The translations under genes were made by a program, and so were the position numbers. From positions 620,001 through 684,000 of the forward strand of contig NZ_WUTY02000001.1 in assembly GCF_009828925.2 (NCBI RefSeq): DNA of 64,000 nt, in the 5' to 3' direction. The DNA is from Methylicorpusculum oleiharenae. GTDB lineage: Bacteria; Pseudomonadota; Gammaproteobacteria; Methylococcales; Methylomonadaceae. Below, one piece after another: positions 8,316 to 17,405 of the stretch. Position 1 is the stretch's first letter; each line of letters opens with the position of its first letter. The notes beneath the pieces are model-generated. The model saw only the letters and a list, made by a program, of their open reading frames with translations, was not told the origin of the DNA and made no database searches.

Positions 8316-9497
8316 TTAGAGTTTACCGGCGAAGGCTTTTTGGCTGAGTGAATTGAATAAATTAAACTCACTACTAGCAAATAAATTTTTGATGGTTCTC
8401 GCCTTATTGACAGAAACCATGAATTTATCCTGAAGTTCAATAGGCGGAACAAATGGCTTAAATTCGCTTAAAATTGTGGCTATGCCGGTTGTTTGCTTGC
8501 CAACTCTTAAAAAGTAGCGCTTCCCTCTTTGTGAGGCGATAACAGCACTTAAAAATTCTGGTCTTATTTTATTCAAGTTATTTATTCGGACCGAAAAAAT
8601 ATGATTTTGGTGAATACAATTGGGTATTTCATTGTTCCAAACATACCCACGACCAAGCTTGTCAGGATCACCGCCTTCAGTTAAGAGTATATCGCCTTTT
8701 TCCAACTGGAATTTTTCAGCGTCGTTCCTCGAAACAGTAATGTTTTGAATATCGCTTAAATCAAGATAACCGTCCTGAACATTAGCAACCCGCATGTAAG
8801 GTAAAGTAACCGCAGTTGCTAGATCGACTTTTTTTCCTTTTGTCACACCTGAGCGAATGTCTGCAATTTTCTTTAATTCAATTTCGTCCCACCCCTTCGG
8901 ATTTGTCATCGGATCGCCGAATAGGTCTAAAAACACCGCGCGGAGGAATTGGTCGGCGAGTTGGATGGCTTGCTGGTTTTTACGGCGCAGGCTGTCGGCT
9001 TTGTCGAGGATGGCGGCGATGCGTTTTTGTTCGGCTAGTGGTGGAACTGGGATTTTAAGAGCTAAAAAACTATCGCGTTGAACTGTTGCTTGATTTACCC
9101 AAGCATCAACCATATTTTCAAATACGCGTTTCTTCCATAAACTTGCTAAATATCTGATCAAATATCTTTCGTCTACCTTACTCTTTTTGACTTTCAGGCG
9201 TAAAAAATGATTACTGAATGTAACCGGTTCGTCAGATTTTTGAAACAGTGCAGACTTCCCAACTTGTTCTGGACTATTAGTAGCATTAAATAAAATATCT
9301 CCAGATTGAAGTGAGTATTTTGCTAACTGTCTTGTTGTAGCCGGTACACGCCTCTCTTTACTCCAGTCCCAGCTTCCATCTGGTTTAACATTATTCATTC
9401 TAACTTGCAGAATCCCATCATCTATATTTAGACCAGAAGCAAAGCCAGGCTGAATATCCTCTAACAATTCCGCTAAACAAATTTCCGGCCAACTCAC
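8316..9497 (-). CDS. hsdS: Type I restriction enzyme specificity subunit HsdS
   Basis: The DNA-recognition subunit of the type I restriction-modification complex (with HsdM and HsdR). It has 393 residues and two target-recognition domains: TRD1 about 1-150 and TRD2 about 200-370. They are separated by the conserved helical spacer PPLAEQKRIAAILDKADSLR (about 152-171) and its continuation to FGDP at 193-196. A second, shorter spacer-like end (FNSLSQKAFAGKL) closes the protein. Each TRD reads one half of a bipartite target that cannot be predicted here. The start overlaps the stop of the PIN gene by four bases (ATGA), so hsdS is translated from an operon that carries a toxin-antitoxin pair. Confidence 0.93.
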   Translation of the reverse strand: MSWPEICLAELLEDIQPGFASGLNIDDGILQVRMNNVKPDGSWDWSKERRVPATTRQLAKYSLQSGDILFNATNSPEQVGKSALFQKSDEPVTFSNHFLRLKVKKSKVDERYLIRYLASLWKKRVFENMVDAWVNQATVQRDSFLALKIPVPPLAEQKRIAAILDKADSLRRKNQQAIQLADQFLRAVFLDLFGDPMTNPKGWDEIELKKIADIRSGVTKGKKVDLATAVTLPYMRVANVQDGYLDLSDIQNITVSRNDAEKFQLEKGDILLTEGGDPDKLGRGYVWNNEIPNCIHQNHIFSVRINNLNKIRPEFLSAVIASQRGKRYFLRVGKQTTGIATILSEFKPFVPPIELQDKFMVSVNKARTIKNLFASSEFNLFNSLSQKAFAGKL

Positions 9498-9913
9498 AAC
9501 ATCCCCTCCAAATCAGCCATGTCTCGGACGCTAATGTTTTGCTGAAGCTTATCATTGATGGCTTTGACCAACTGTTGGTCATTTGTCCAAAATTGATCAC
9601 AATTAGCCGTTAATGCGGCGGCTAAATACAAGGCATCGGGCGTTTTTAAGTGATGAATGACGCGTAAATCAGTGGTTTGCCCAAATACGATGCTATACAA
9701 ATCAATCATTTGGCAATCTATGAAAAACTGCTCATAGATCATCAAAAATGAACTTTGATTTTCACGTAATGCCTTTATTCTCGATTCAAGTCGGACTAAT
9801 TCACTGCTAAAAACCTTTTGTCCCAGCAAGGCCCTTTTTAGAACTTGCTGTTGCTGCGAATTCCCTTCAACTAAATGAATAACCATGCAGGCATCTAAAT
9901 AAACACGCTGCAT
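9494..9913 (-). CDS. PIN-domain toxin between hsdM and hsdS
   Basis: A 139-residue VapC-like ribonuclease. PIN residues visible are Asp7 in VYLDACMVI, an acidic residue in SSELVRLE (about 37-44), Asp in TPDALYLAAAL (about 93) and Asp in FWTNDQQL. The fold and length match the family, whose members cut tRNA or rRNA. The gene overlaps its antitoxin by one base and hsdS by four bases, an arrangement typical of coupled translation. It is thus embedded in the restriction operon. A housekeeping PIN nuclease role is possible, but the adjacent antitoxin argues for a toxin. Confidence 0.82.
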   Translation of the reverse strand: MQRVYLDACMVIHLVEGNSQQQQVLKRALLGQKVFSSELVRLESRIKALRENQSSFLMIYEQFFIDCQMIDLYSIVFGQTTDLRVIHHLKTPDALYLAAALTANCDQFWTNDQQLVKAINDKLQQNISVRDMADLEGML

Positions 9914-10158
9914 CAGGTTTCATCCCAGCTATCACGCTCTTCTTTGATCTGCTGCAGAATATCCGCATCAGAACGTCCTTGTTCATTAAGTGGCAGCGTT
10001 GATAAAAATTGGCTAAGGTTCCCCGGCTCAGTGCTGTTATTTTCTTTCTCATAAATCACCGCAATGCGTACGCGTCCTGCCGGAATTTCATCGGGTAACT
10101 GAAGGTTTAAATGATGATTTACGGGCAAAATAACTTCTGTTTCGTAATAGGCTTGCAT
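9913..10158 (-). CDS. Antitoxin of the hsdM-hsdS embedded module
   Basis: An 81-residue protein. The N-terminal half (YYETEVILPVNHHLNLQLP) has alternating hydrophobic residues like an AbrB-type or antitoxin swapped-hairpin DNA-binding domain. The C-terminal half (about 45-81) is acidic and helical (SDADILQQIKEERDSWDE) and should bind the toxin. TGATG joins its stop to the toxin start. It begins 35 bases after the hsdM stop on the same strand. The family name is not clear from sequence alone. Confidence 0.72.
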   Translation of the reverse strand: MQAYYETEVILPVNHHLNLQLPDEIPAGRVRIAVIYEKENNSTEPGNLSQFLSTLPLNEQGRSDADILQQIKEERDSWDET

Positions 10159-10192
10159 AATCTTTCCTTTGTTATTTTTCAGGTTTAATCAA

Positions 10193-11878
10193 TCAGAGCA
10201 TGCGTTCTAAGTCTTTTAACTCTTCAGAGATTTCATCCACCAAGGTCATCCACTGCTGCAATATCGCTTTCGGGTCTTCGTATTCCTCTTCCTGATGCAC
10301 GGTTTCCTTGTAGCGGTTGATCGACAAATCGTATTTATTGGCGGCGAGCTCGGCTTTGCTGACCCAAAAACAGGCTTGGGTGCGGTCGTTCGCGGCATCC
10401 TCGGACATGCCTGATTCCCCCCTTTGCAAAAGGGGGGTTAGGGGGGATTCTGGCTCAACAGCTACCGGCAAATCCCCCCCGGCCCCCCTTTGAGAAAGGG
10501 GGGAGAGGGTTGGGTCGTCCGGTTTTTGGCGGGTTTTCCAGGCTGCCAGCACTTTGGGCAAGTCGCCGGCAAAATTGAGCGGATTGCCTTGCTCGTCCTG
10601 ATACAGCGGGTCGCGTTTGTCGTCCAGCGAGTAGCCGTCGTCTTGCACGTCGTAAAACCAGACGTGATCGGTGGCGCCGCCTTTGGCGAACACTAAAATC
10701 GCGGTGGCAACCCCGGCATAAGGTTTGAACACGCCGCTGGGCAGGTTGATGACGGCTTCCAGCTGGTTGTGTTCTATCAGTAACTGCCGCACGGCTTGAT
10801 GCGCGTTGGAGGAACCGAACAATACGCCTTGTGGGACGACGGTGGCGCTGCGGCCGCCGGTTTTCAGCATGTGCAAAATCAGGGCAATAAACAGCAATTC
10901 GGTTTTTTTGGTTTTGACCAGCCGCAAAATGAGCGGATTAATGGTGTCTTGATCCAAACTGCCTTTAAAGGGCGGATTGGCAAAAATTACATCGAAGGCA
11001 TTGTGCTCAAGCTCCGGAAAATGCTGGGCAAAACTCTGCGCCAGGGTATCCTGATAATGGATATCCGGATTATCGACGCCGTGCATGTAGAGATTCATGG
11101 CGGCAATGCGCAACATCGTGTTGTCAAAATCAAAGCCATGAAACATGCGGGTTTTGATGGTTTGCCATTGCGCCTGGGTTAATAAATCGCCGGTGAAAAT
11201 TGTTTGGCTGACGGTTTTCCCCTGCTCATCGAGAAGGTCTTCCTGCATCACGCCTTGCTGGCTGCTGTAGATTTCCAGCAGATATTCCATCACCGCCACC
11301 AAGAATCCGGCGGTGCCGCACGCGGGGTCTGCCACTACTTCACCGGGTTGCGGATCAAGCAGCCAGACCATCAGTTTAATGACATGGCGCGGGGTACGAA
11401 ACTGGCCGTTGATGCCGGCGGTGGATAGTTTGCTGAGCAGGTATTCGTACAGATCGCCTTTGGTGTCGCCGGCATCCAGCGGCAACGCATCGATCATTTC
11501 GATGGCTTTAACCAGCAGGCTGGGTTTGTCGATGACCATGCGCGCATCTTTCATGTAATCACCAAAGCGGCTGTCGCTGGTATGTTCGCGAAAATGCTTG
11601 AACACGTCATCGCGCACCACATTCATCAGGCGTTCGGCATCTTCGATATGGCTGAACTGGCTCCAGCGCAAATGCTGTTCGTGGTCTTTAAAACGCGGAG
11701 TGAAACGGTAATCGGTGCGGGCCGCGCGTTTTTCGTCACGGCTTTCGTTAATATCCAGCAGACGGGCAAACATCAGGAAGGTGATTTGCTCAATGACGGT
11801 CAAGGGGTTGGCGATGCCGCCTTGCCAGAATTCCAGCCAGAGTTTGTCGATTTTGCTTTTCAGGTCGCCGGTGATCAT
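10193..11878 (-). CDS. hsdM: Type I DNA methyltransferase subunit HsdM
   Basis: An N6-adenine methyltransferase that pairs with HsdS to protect host sites. It has an N-terminal helical HsdM domain (about 7-140), then the methylase core with the AdoMet motif DPACGTAGF (184-192) and the catalytic NPPF (301-304). The C-terminal region (about 490-561) ends in the helix that docks on HsdS ([12 protein letters not shown]). The 561-residue length is somewhat above the usual size because residues about 456-490 are encoded by a repeat at 10413-10509 that keeps the frame. The gene starts 11 bases after the vapC stop. The catalytic motifs are intact, so the enzyme may still work. Confidence 0.93.
   Translation of the reverse strand: MITGDLKSKIDKLWLEFWQGGIANPLTVIEQITFLMFARLLDINESRDEKRAARTDYRFTPRFKDHEQHLRWSQFSHIEDAERLMNVVRDDVFKHFREHTSDSRFGDYMKDARMVIDKPSLLVKAIEMIDALPLDAGDTKGDLYEYLLSKLSTAGINGQFRTPRHVIKLMVWLLDPQPGEVVADPACGTAGFLVAVMEYLLEIYSSQQGVMQEDLLDEQGKTVSQTIFTGDLLTQAQWQTIKTRMFHGFDFDNTMLRIAAMNLYMHGVDNPDIHYQDTLAQSFAQHFPELEHNAFDVIFANPPFKGSLDQDTINPLILRLVKTKKTELLFIALILHMLKTGGRSATVVPQGVLFGSSNAHQAVRQLLIEHNQLEAVINLPSGVFKPYAGVATAILVFAKGGATDHVWFYDVQDDGYSLDDKRDPLYQDEQGNPLNFAGDLPKVLAAWKTRQKPDDPTLSPLSQRGAGGDLPVAVEPESPLTPLLQRGESGMSEDAANDRTQACFWVSKAELAANKYDLSINRYKETVHQEEEYEDPKAILQQWMTLVDEISEELKDLERML
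10413..10509. repeat. In-frame G/C-run inverted repeat inside hsdM
   Basis: Two units, CCCCCCTTTGCAAAAGGGGG (near 10418) and CCCCCCTTTGAGAAAGGGGG (near 10484), each followed or preceded by a second run of G or C, lie in opposite orientation around a short spacer. This repeat type is normally intergenic in many bacteria. Here it is translated as about 35 residues, with [14 protein letters not shown] and [13 protein letters not shown] as its two halves. Confidence 0.85.
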
Positions 11879-11889
11879 AGAGGTGTTAA

Positions 11890-12300
11890 TTAGTCTGCTT
11901 GGGATGGGTGATAAAGCACCGATGGAATATCGGTTTGGTTAAAGTCGTTGCCCTTGAACAACAAGGGTTGATCGGTGTACCGAGCGGCAGCGTAACTACA
12001 GCAATCGCCAAAATTCAATTTGGCGGGATGGCGGCCCTTGCCGAACTGTCGCCAAGCCTGACGGGCCAATTGAGCTTGTTCCTGATCGAAGGCAATGACG
12101 ACTGGAGCGATTAGCTTGAGCAGCTCGTCCAATTTGTTCGCGCCGACATTGCCTTTTTTATATTCGATGACCATGGATGCTTCAACCACGCTGACAGCAC
12201 TGATAAAAAGCGAATCTGTCTCTAGCAATATTTGCGCGTATTGATCTGCGTCGGTCTCGTTGAGCAATAGGGCGATCAATATCGATGAATCCACCACCAT
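11890..12300 (-). CDS. PIN-domain toxin (VapC-like) between hsdR and hsdM
   Basis: A 136-residue type II toxin, starting at [15 protein letters not shown]. Typical PIN acidic residues are Asp4, Glu in VSVVEASMV (about 40), Asp in [11 protein letters not shown] (about 98) and Asp in FKGNDFNQT. The C-terminal motif LLFKGNDF is the usual VapC ending. Five codons upstream are open, but the ATG at 12300 shares one base with the antitoxin stop (TAATG), which fixes the start. It is followed 11 bases later by hsdM. It should be an RNA-cleaving toxin held in check by the 85-residue protein encoded upstream. Confidence 0.88.
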   Translation of the reverse strand: MVVDSSILIALLLNETDADQYAQILLETDSLFISAVSVVEASMVIEYKKGNVGANKLDELLKLIAPVVIAFDQEQAQLARQAWRQFGKGRHPAKLNFGDCCSYAAARYTDQPLLFKGNDFNQTDIPSVLYHPSQAD

Positions 12301-12557
12301 TATTCTTGTCCCCACAAACCTTCGGGACTGTCGCTGTAACCCAAAATTTCATCCGGGCTACGTTCGTCTAAGGTGGGTAGTGCGGCGCAGTCATGGGCAA
12401 TTTTCAGCAAGGAGGCTTGCCGGTCTTGCTTGGTTTTTTTGGCTAATAAACCGGATAAAAAACTGGCTTCTTCGCGCAAGCTTTGTTCCAACTCTTTGAT
12501 GCGCTGGGTGGCACGGGGCATCGGTAAATTGTCGGGGACATTAATCATGATTTTCAT
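12300..12557 (-). CDS. Antitoxin of the hsdR-hsdM embedded module
   Basis: An 85-residue protein beginning MKIMINVPDNLP, a short beta strand like that of small ribbon-type antitoxins, then a long charged helix (MPRATQRIKELEQSLREEAS) and an acidic tail (DERSPDEILGYSDSPEGLWG) suited to blocking a PIN active site. The open frame runs far upstream, but only as a shadow of hsdR. The ATG at 12557 lies inside the last codons of hsdR (17-base overlap), so it is translated from the restriction transcript. It ends on the toxin start. Confidence 0.8.
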   Translation of the reverse strand: MKIMINVPDNLPMPRATQRIKELEQSLREEASFLSGLLAKKTKQDRQASLLKIAHDCAALPTLDERSPDEILGYSDSPEGLWGQE

Positions 12558-15500
12558 GGCTATTTCCTGTTGTCGGTGGTGTCGGTTGTTTGCCAAAGCT
12601 TCGCACAATTGACAGCAATTCGTCGATTTGGGTTTCGCTAGTGAACAGGCTGTCCAGCTCGCCAATCGTGGTAAACGGCATTTGGTAAAGATGGTCGATT
12701 TCAATCGCGCCACTTTGGGCAATCTGGCGTTTGAGTAAACCTAAAAACTGCACCTGCCGGGCGTTTAAGCTGGGATAGTGCTGAATAAACGCCGCAAATC
12801 TCTGATTAACGGCTTCGGAATCCATACCAACAATGGAGCGCAGAATCTGCTCCATCGGCGCGGTGGTGGGGTAAAAGTCTTTCAGGACTGTTAAGTCAAT
12901 ATCCGGGTGTTGGGTGTGGATCAGCGCATTCAAGTTATCCAGTTCTTCTTCATTTACCGGAATTCCGTTGCGAATTTTTTGCAGCACCGGGCTTTGCTCG
13001 AACAGGTGTTTCAGCGCCTGTTCGACTTTGATACGGTAACTCGCCATATCGACAGCGTTTAAATAGGTACTTTGCTGTTCGCGAACTTCACCACTGTCCT
13101 TAATATCGATAGTACGTGCTTCAATCCTTGGACCTGTCCCTTTGTCACGGTGCTGCATGATGCTGCGAAGTTCAGTACGCAGTTGTTCCAACTCATCCAG
13201 GGAGGCCAATTGCCACCATGCGGGTTCACGGCATTGTTTTATGAGGCTGGCTTTGGCTTTAACCTGGTTCAAATTCATGTGCAATTGCCAAAGCTGATTA
13301 ATAGCCTCCCCGACCCAATCATCAAAAGCACCGGAATTTAGCAGTTTTTGCTGCTGAATTTGGCTGATGAGCAAATCCCACTGGTAGGCATCACTGTGAC
13401 CGCGCACATCCAGCCATTGCATCAGTGGGGCGACTTCACTTTCCAACAAGATAACGGTGTTGGCGCCGAACTGGCGCAGGGTTCCCAGGTCGCTCATTTG
13501 CTGTTTGGTTTTCCATTTGTCGCGGACCGCGATGGTTCTGTCGTCCAGGCTGTTGATGGTTTTGTGCAGCCATTCCGCCAGCGTGTCGAAAAAATCCGAT
13601 TCGGCGTGGTGCAGGGCGGTTTTGGCCAATGTCAGACGTGTTTCAAACAAGTGCTGCATCAGCGATTTAGACGGGTTGATGGTGACTTCCCGCTGTTTCA
13701 TCCCGTGGTACTCGACCACACCCCAGTGATCGAATATCTGAAAATGGGTTTTGTGTTTACCGTTACCAAACAGGTTAAGGCACAGGCGGGTGCCGCGACC
13801 GATCATTTGCCAGAATTTGACCGGCGATTTTACCGGACGGGCAAAGACCAGATTGACAATTTCGGGAACATTGATGCCGGTATCGAGCATATCCACTGAA
13901 ATGGCAATGGTGAGCTGATCGTTACTGCCCTGGCCTTTGAAGTCATCGATCAAGGCTTCGGCACGCGGGTCGTAGTTATCAATCACATGACAGAATTTAC
14001 CGCCATATTGTGGATACATTTCATCAAAGAGTTTCTCGAACAGCTTGGCGTGTTTATGGTTACGGGCAAAAATGATGGTTTTACCCAATGTTTGACCATC
14101 GATCTGACGAATGCCGTTTTCCGTCAGGTTTTGCAGGATTTTGCGGTTGGTGTCTTTGTTGTAGATAGCTTGATCAATTTCTTGAGCGTCAAAGTCGAGA
14201 CTGTTGGGGTCTATGCCTTTGTCTTCCAGTTCGGCAATTTCTGCTGCGGTTAAGGCATGGCCTTTGATGCCATCGCGCAGAAATTTGGTGGTGTGTTTCA
14301 CGACCTGATACGGCACCAGGTAACCTTCTTCTACAGCGGTTTCCAGGGTGTAATTGCAGGTGGGTTCTTTGAAATCGCAGCCAAACAATTGGCAGGTGGA
14401 ACGGCTGACCATTTCGACCGGCGTGGCGGTCAGGCCGACTTGCAGAGCATCAAAATAGCGAAACAGATCACCGTAGATGTTGTAAATGCTGCGGTGGGAT
14501 TCATCGGCGATGATCAGATCAAAGAAGCCCGGATCGAATTTTTCAAACAACCTGATCATTGCCGGATAGGTGGCTATAAAGATGCGGTTATGTAAGTCCT
14601 GTACGCTTTTACTGGTTAATACGGTAATAGGCGCTGATAAGTATTCGCTGTAAGCATTTTTTGCCTGTTTACGCAGCTCGCGGCGGTCACACACAAACAG
14701 GACGCGCTTGACCCAACCGGCTTTCATGCAGACATCGGTCAGGGCAATAGATAAACGCGTCTTTCCGGTGCCGGTGGCTTGCACCGCCAGAGCTTTGCGT
14801 TGCTTGCTTTCAAATCGCTCGCTGATCCGTTTCAGGGCTTCATGCTGGTACAGGCGATCCCCCAAAATTTCGGCGTTGACTGAGACACTGTTGAGCGGTT
14901 TGCGCTCTGTCCTCTGACGCACTTGGTATTGCAGGCTGGATTTGGAGTAAAAGCCGTACAGTTTCCGCGGGGGATAATTTTGCTCGGGGTGGTCATCCCA
15001 AATCCAGATGTCGTGGCCATTGGTATAGAAAATCACCGGGCGCTGGCCATGCATTTTTTCCAAACCATCGGCATAGTGTTTGGCTTGATGTCGGCCTTTT
15101 TCGGCATCGACCGCAGTTTTCTTGGCTTCGATAACGGCGAGGGGTTTGCCGTTATCATCCTTCAAAATATAATCGGCAAAGCCTTCGCCACTCGCTGTGG
15201 GTTGATAAAACACTTTTTCTTCGACTGTAACTTGTTCGCTATGTGCCAGGTCCCAACCGACTTGCGCCAGTTGCAAGTCGATCAACTGTTTGCGGGTGGT
15301 GGCTTCGTCGAAATGCAAATCGTTGGCGACCTGCTGTCCTTTGCTGGCCGCCTGTTGCTGGAGTTTGCTCAGTTGCTCGGCTGTTCGTTCCAACTGCGCG
15401 GCATTTTCCCGTCCCGCTTCCAGCTCGGCCAGAATCGCCTGCATGCGGGCTTCTTGCCTGGCGTATTGTTCCAACAGGGTCTTGCGCTCATTTTGGTATT

Positions 15501-15954
15501 CGGCTTTAGCTGAGTGATTGGGGGTTGGAGCTTCGTAGTTTTTGATGTTCGAGAGGTCGCCACTGGCATAGGTGGCAAACAGCCAGCGACCGATATCGAA
15601 CGCTTCTTTGAGCAGCCATTGCGCGTTTTGTGCACTGACTTTATCACCATGCGCCGCTTTGTTGCCGTGAATGCGTAAAGCATGCAATTTATCGACTACG
15701 ACTCTGGGTGCCACCGATTCGAAGGCATCATTGCTTAGCATTTCCATGAAATTCGCCATCGGTGGCTTGGGTAAACCCAGCTGGTGATAAACGACATCGA
15801 CAATTCGCTCGGCGAAATTTCGCAGTTTGGTTAATGCACTTTGCGGATCATCCAGGACATAATGTTCCGCGAAGCCTGCCAATGCAGACAGTTCCGGCCA
15901 GCTGGTCTTTAGAAACTCAAAATTTTGTGATTGCATAATGTCGATTCTTTCCAT
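12541..15954 (-). CDS. hsdR: Type I restriction endonuclease subunit HsdR
   Basis: The motor and nuclease subunit of the type I system. The order is: an N-terminal DUF4145 domain (about 10-130); a coiled coil (about 150-210); the nuclease domain with Asp261 and the EAK triad at 276-278; a superfamily 2 helicase with ATGTGKT (393-399), DESHRSIYN and GLTATP; a second RecA fold with an RGTRLC-type motif VI; and a helical C-terminus that binds HsdM. The 1137 residues are full length. ATG 15954 is given; ATG 15936 is an alternative with GGAAAG upstream. It is the first gene of a seven-gene operon with hsdM, hsdS and two toxin-antitoxin pairs. The 335 bases before it hold promoters only. Confidence 0.93.
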   Translation of the reverse strand: MERIDIMQSQNFEFLKTSWPELSALAGFAEHYVLDDPQSALTKLRNFAERIVDVVYHQLGLPKPPMANFMEMLSNDAFESVAPRVVVDKLHALRIHGNKAAHGDKVSAQNAQWLLKEAFDIGRWLFATYASGDLSNIKNYEAPTPNHSAKAEYQNERKTLLEQYARQEARMQAILAELEAGRENAAQLERTAEQLSKLQQQAASKGQQVANDLHFDEATTRKQLIDLQLAQVGWDLAHSEQVTVEEKVFYQPTASGEGFADYILKDDNGKPLAVIEAKKTAVDAEKGRHQAKHYADGLEKMHGQRPVIFYTNGHDIWIWDDHPEQNYPPRKLYGFYSKSSLQYQVRQRTERKPLNSVSVNAEILGDRLYQHEALKRISERFESKQRKALAVQATGTGKTRLSIALTDVCMKAGWVKRVLFVCDRRELRKQAKNAYSEYLSAPITVLTSKSVQDLHNRIFIATYPAMIRLFEKFDPGFFDLIIADESHRSIYNIYGDLFRYFDALQVGLTATPVEMVSRSTCQLFGCDFKEPTCNYTLETAVEEGYLVPYQVVKHTTKFLRDGIKGHALTAAEIAELEDKGIDPNSLDFDAQEIDQAIYNKDTNRKILQNLTENGIRQIDGQTLGKTIIFARNHKHAKLFEKLFDEMYPQYGGKFCHVIDNYDPRAEALIDDFKGQGSNDQLTIAISVDMLDTGINVPEIVNLVFARPVKSPVKFWQMIGRGTRLCLNLFGNGKHKTHFQIFDHWGVVEYHGMKQREVTINPSKSLMQHLFETRLTLAKTALHHAESDFFDTLAEWLHKTINSLDDRTIAVRDKWKTKQQMSDLGTLRQFGANTVILLESEVAPLMQWLDVRGHSDAYQWDLLISQIQQQKLLNSGAFDDWVGEAINQLWQLHMNLNQVKAKASLIKQCREPAWWQLASLDELEQLRTELRSIMQHRDKGTGPRIEARTIDIKDSGEVREQQSTYLNAVDMASYRIKVEQALKHLFEQSPVLQKIRNGIPVNEEELDNLNALIHTQHPDIDLTVLKDFYPTTAPMEQILRSIVGMDSEAVNQRFAAFIQHYPSLNARQVQFLGLLKRQIAQSGAIEIDHLYQMPFTTIGELDSLFTSETQIDELLSIVRSFGKQPTPPTTGNSHENHD

Positions 15955-16289
15955 GTCCGCTTGATAGCGAAAAGCGTGCCGGTTATTTTATCTTTAATTT
16001 TTCCATCCAGCTGGACAGCGTTTGATAATTGGGCAAATTTTACAGCTACGTTGCTTTTTTCTTATTGCCAGCCGCCTGCGTCAACGCTTGTATCACATTT
16101 TTCTTCGTATCCGGAATACTGATAAATTCTCTACTTCGCACAGAGTTTTGCGCCACCGGAAAGTCACAACCGTAAAAAACGGTAGCACTCGGCGTTTTGG
16201 CGCGGCGATAGTGCAATCAACTGTCCAAGTGTAGGTCGGACCTTATTGTGCTACAGTATTATTAAATGAAGAACAACTGATGAGAAACA

Positions 16290-16517
16290 ATGCGAAATAT
16301 AAACATTAGAGAGATGCGGAATATTTTGGGTAAGCTCGATAGCCTCGTTGAAGAAGAGCAAGAACTGGTCATTACCCGTAATAAGCGAGCAATTGCCCGA
16401 GTATTACCGATGCAGACTGCAAAAAAACGCCCTTCTCATATTGAGTTACGGAATAGGCAGCAAGCTGGCTCAATTTCTTCGGCGGATATGATCCGGCAAG
16501 ACCGGGATGAGCGATAA
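16290..16517 (+). CDS. Phd/YefM-like antitoxin
   Basis: A 75-residue protein with the Phd/YefM pattern at the N-terminus: INIREMRNILGKLDSLVEEE followed by ELVITRNKRAIARVLP, the DNA-binding fold in which a short helix is followed by a strand ending in an A-x-V-L-P loop. The C-terminal part is basic and Ser/Arg-rich and probably disordered until it binds the toxin. It overlaps the PIN gene by 11 bases. It points away from hsdR, so the two transcripts diverge from the gap at 15955-16289. Expected to repress its own promoter. Confidence 0.8.
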   Translation: MRNINIREMRNILGKLDSLVEEEQELVITRNKRAIARVLPMQTAKKRPSHIELRNRQQAGSISSADMIRQDRDER

Positions 16518-16953
16518 GCTTATTGTTTACCTTGATACCAGCGCATTAGCCAAGTGGTATCTGGAAGAGGCTAATTCAGACCAAGTCACGGACTATATCG
16601 TTGGCCTGGATCGGGCCATTATTAGCACGTTGACTAAAACCGAAATGCGTTGCCTGTTAGCTAGGCGCAAGCGGATGAAAGAAATGAGTTCTGAGTTGGA
16701 AGCCCTAATTTACGCAACATTCCTTGAAGATATTGCACAGGGACACTTGGCTCTTTGCCAAGTTGAAGACAAACATCTTGACAGTGCCACACATTTAATC
16801 GATATGCTGCCGGGATTTAATTTGCGTACTCTGGACGCGATGCACCTTGCCATTGCACAACATCACGGCATACAACGCATCGCCACAGCAGATAACTTCT
16901 TCGCTAAAGCGGCAGAAGCACTAGGGTTTAAGGTTGATAGCTTTGGGAATTAG
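16507..16953 (+). CDS. PIN-domain toxin, partner of the Phd-like antitoxin
   Basis: A 148-residue PIN ribonuclease: YLDTSALAKWYLEE (first Asp about residue 10), Glu in LTKTEMRCLLARR (about 47), LRTLDAMHLAIAQHHG (Asp about 111) and TADNFFAKAAEALG (Asp about 130). All four acidic positions of the active site are present, so it should be active. The Phd-PIN pairing with an 11-base overlap is typical. It is the fourth antitoxin-PIN module within 10 kb. Confidence 0.88.
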   Translation: MSDKLIVYLDTSALAKWYLEEANSDQVTDYIVGLDRAIISTLTKTEMRCLLARRKRMKEMSSELEALIYATFLEDIAQGHLALCQVEDKHLDSATHLIDMLPGFNLRTLDAMHLAIAQHHGIQRIATADNFFAKAAEALGFKVDSFGN

Positions 16954-17294
16954 TTTTCAAAAACGGAAACGCTCAAAACTCTTACTAACCAATTTCTCAA
17001 TGTCATCCCTTCAACTAACAAGTGCGTTCATATTCAAAATATGATAACACCCAAATCCTACTTTTCTCATTTCTTACCATTACGAAAGGCTGCTATGGGG
17101 ATTTTTTTAAATAAATTCCGAAGGCCTCAAATAGGCCGGTTTCTGAATGCGAAACTGAGTTATTTTATTTTGAAATAATTAAACCCCAAAACGAGGGCAA
17201 GAGTCGAAATGGTTAACTGCTCTCAATCTATTTTATGGGGCATGGCACATACAGTGCACAGAGGCGAAATGGCCGTTTTAGGGTAGGGGTCAAA
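16954..17294. other. Gap between the PIN gene and tRNA-Arg
   Basis: About 340 bases, A/T-rich, with no supported gene. This is downstream of the tRNA 3' end, where an integrated element would carry its first attachment site. I saw no second copy of the tRNA 3' end by eye and no integrase gene. Confidence 0.5.
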
Positions 17295-17371
17295 TGGTGC
17301 GCCCGAGAGGATTCGAACCTCTGGCCTCGGCCTCCGGAGGGCCGCGCTCTATCCAGCTGAGCTACGGGCGC
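17295..17371 (-). tRNA. tRNA-Arg (anticodon CCG)
   Basis: Read on the minus strand: acceptor GCGCCCG pairs with CGGGCGC. The D arm is GCTCAGCTGGATAGAGC. The anticodon stem CGGCC/GGCCG encloses the loop CTCCGGA, giving anticodon CCG, which reads CGG. The T arm is AGAGG-TTCGAAT-CCTCT, followed by discriminator A and an encoded CCA at 17297-17295. The cloverleaf is complete. Its 3' end faces the restriction/toxin island, a classic position for integration. Confidence 0.97.
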
Positions 17372-17405
17372 TTAGGGGCGGTATTCTAACCGATCATTGA
17401 GATAA

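Noticed and set aside
17295-17371. Second attachment site (copy of the tRNA-Arg 3' end)
   Set aside because: I looked for a copy of CGAGAGGATTCGAACC in the window and found none by eye; no integrase is present.
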